Source of the DNA: Acetobacter indonesiensis
GTDB lineage: Bacteria; Pseudomonadota; Alphaproteobacteria; Acetobacterales; Acetobacteraceae
Direction of reading: 5' to 3'
Assembly: GCF_000963945.1 (NCBI RefSeq)
Contig: NZ_BAMW01000007.1
Span: forward strand, 62,001-126,000
Length of the DNA: 64,000 nt
Below are positions 62,689 through 64,000 of the stretch, one piece after another. Position 1 is the first letter of the stretch, and every line of letters begins with the position of its first letter. The position numbers were made by a program, and so were the translations under genes. Under the pieces are notes generated by a model. That model worked only from the letters and a program-made list of their open reading frames with translations. It made no database searches and had not been told where the DNA came from.

Positions 62689-64000
62689 TCAATGCGCATC
62701 CATCAGACGATGAGACAGATAAACCGCCTCTAAAGCCCGTTCATGGGCGACTTCTGGTGCATTCACCGTGCCAGAATGGCCGCCTTCGATATCTTCGTAA
62801 TAATAGAAAGGCTTGCCCATTGACTCTAGTCGGGCAGCAAAACGCCGCGCATGAACCGGGCCGACACGATCATCACTGGTAGCCGTGAAGATGAATGGCG
62901 TTGGGTAAGTCACTTCAGCCTTCAGATGATGAACCGGCGAAATACGCTTAAGAAACTTCGCTTCCTCCGGCACAGACATCGACCCATATTCGTCCGCCCA
63001 TGACGCACCGGCTGACATGGTTTCAAAATGTTCCATATCTAGCAATGGCACACCAATAATGACGGCATTCCACATATGGGGATGCTGCACCATCTGCACA
63101 CCAGCAAGCAGACCGCCGTTAGACCGGCCCCTGATACCCAAATGACGTGGCGTGGTGATTTTGCGGGTTACAAGATCCTGCCCCACGGCAGCAAAATCAT
63201 CATACACATTCTGGCGGCCTGACTTACGCCCGGCTTCGTGCCATGCCGGGCCAAATTCGCCACCACCGCGAATATTGGCCACCACATACACGCCCCCACG
63301 CTCCAACCACAGCTTGCCAATTTCAGGCGCATACGTCGGTGTGTAGGAAACCTGAAAACCACCATAGGCTGTCAGCAACGTCGGGTTCTGTCCGTCCAGC
63401 TTCATATTCCGCCGATGCACAACAAAATACGGAACCCGGGTACCATCTGGTGACTGCGCCCAGAACTGTTCTGTTTTCAGGTTTGCTGTTTTGAACCGTG
63501 CCGGTGCTGATTTAATTTTGCGCGGTGCCGCATCTTTTTCGACCATCCACAGTTGTTGCGGTTCAAGATAACCTTCAACACTCAGATAGGCGGTGTCCGA
63601 TGCGTGATCCGTATCAACAATATGGATAGAGGTCATGTCGGGAAGATCCAGCGCGTCTCCATCCCATGGGCGACCACGTTGCATTTCCGTAAAACGCATG
63701 GCGCGGCCACGCACATTGTCAAACAAACTAACCAGAACAGTATTTTTTGTGACGCCGACTTCATCAATCGATTGAGAAGGCCCCGGTGTGAAAATAACTT
63801 CTACACTTTGGTCTGGGGCTGCGGGATCAACGGAGACAAGGCTACCTGCTGGCACCACGGGCAAGCCTTGCGGGTGCCAGTCTTCCTCAACAGAAAGAAC
63901 CAAACGCCCTTTCAGCAGACCGTGAAGTTCCGTTTTTGCGGGTAATGGCAACCAGCGCAGCTTGTCCCCTTCTACAATGGCATAGTGGTTTTCAAAAAAT
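62689..64000 (-). CDS. Prolyl oligopeptidase family (S9A) peptidase, C-terminal part (N-terminus outside window)
   Basis: The frame is open through the right window edge, so the gene starts beyond it; about 437 residues are visible of the ~700 expected. The catalytic triad is present: nucleophile in GIRGRSNGGLLAG, Asp in ATSDDRVG and His in IEGGHSG. The upstream part is the end of the beta-propeller. The enzyme cleaves short peptides after proline. Confidence 0.93.
   Translation of the reverse strand, partial: FFENHYAIVEGDKLRWLPLPAKTELHGLLKGRLVLSVEEDWHPQGLPVVPAGSLVSVDPAAPDQSVEVIFTPGPSQSIDEVGVTKNTVLVSLFDNVRGRAMRFTEMQRGRPWDGDALDLPDMTSIHIVDTDHASDTAYLSVEGYLEPQQLWMVEKDAAPRKIKSAPARFKTANLKTEQFWAQSPDGTRVPYFVVHRRNMKLDGQNPTLLTAYGGFQVSYTPTYAPEIGKLWLERGGVYVVANIRGGGEFGPAWHEAGRKSGRQNVYDDFAAVGQDLVTRKITTPRHLGIRGRSNGGLLAGVQMVQHPHMWNAVIIGVPLLDMEHFETMSAGASWADEYGSMSVPEEAKFLKRISPVHHLKAEVTYPTPFIFTATSDDRVGPVHARRFAARLESMGKPFYYYEDIEGGHSGTVNAPEVAHERALEAVYLSHRLMDAH

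Noticed and set aside
1-64000. Mobile elements, prophage, CRISPR arrays, toxin-antitoxin or restriction systems
   Set aside because: No transposase, integrase, terminal inverted repeats, spaced direct repeats or defence genes were seen; base composition and codon use appear even. The only tRNA (44479-44552) has no adjoining integrase or duplicated 3' end.

Overview
The window is a chromosomal stretch from an alphaproteobacterium, most likely an acetic acid bacterium (Acetobacteraceae, Acetobacter-like). The evidence is a CIO-type cytochrome bd operon, a heme O synthase operon, MucR and LsrB/VtlR-type regulators, a PetP/PetR-type MarR and response-regulator pair, a COQ9-like protein, a Tim44-domain protein, PmtA, the rpmF-plsX-fabH-ihfA-merR order and GC content that looks like the mid-50s percent. 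No insertion sequence, prophage, integron or CRISPR array was seen; gene density and codon use look uniform, as in a core chromosome. Both end genes (a PEP-carboxylase-like protein and an S9 peptidase) are cut by the window edges.

Layout. 0-10.8 kb: PEPC-like C-terminus, an alpha/beta hydrolase without its nucleophile, AsmA-like protein, fusA, rpmB, a small conserved-looking protein, an Atm1-type ABC exporter and a DUF4743/Nudix protein. 11-20.3 kb: glnD, mutS, a TPR/glycosyltransferase-fold protein and an M32 carboxypeptidase. 20.4-27.1 kb: a secreted MRJP-like protein, thrC, an M16 protease, pmbA, a Tim44-domain protein and an unlisted 59-residue membrane protein. 27.3-29.8 kb: an operon of a degenerate heme-copper-oxidase subunit I homologue, ctaB and a 45-residue membrane protein. 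29.9-37.3 kb: pmtA, a small membrane protein, gshB, a GT39 transferase, a GT2-GtrA fusion, an Lrp regulator, trxB and a LsrB-like regulator. 37.4-44.5 kb: mannose-1-phosphate guanylyltransferase, mucR, ihfB, a DUF4130-UdgX fusion, murJ and an AI-2E-type transporter. 44.5-49.2 kb: tRNA-Pro(GGG) and the merR-ihfA-fabH-plsX-rpmF-DUF177 block. 49.4-54.3 kb: bamE, then the def-coq9-marR-response regulator-histidine kinase run, and rpsU. 54.4-64 kb: azlCD with a divergent Lrp regulator, catalase with divergent oxyR, the cydABX operon, a DyP peroxidase and the S9 peptidase.

Functional themes. Growth functions (translation, mismatch repair, PII signalling, fatty-acid initiation, outer-membrane assembly) are mixed with a redox and respiration block at the right end: catalase, OxyR, cyanide-insensitive quinol oxidase and DyP peroxidase. 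The point I find most unusual is the subunit-I-like protein translationally coupled to ctaB. It keeps the two histidines expected to ligate the low-spin heme but has lost the residues of the oxygen-reducing heme-CuB centre, so it cannot be an ordinary terminal oxidase. Other points are a perfect 16-bp palindrome between trxB and lsrB, a Ros/MucR protein without a complete zinc site, and a DUF4130-UdgX fusion.
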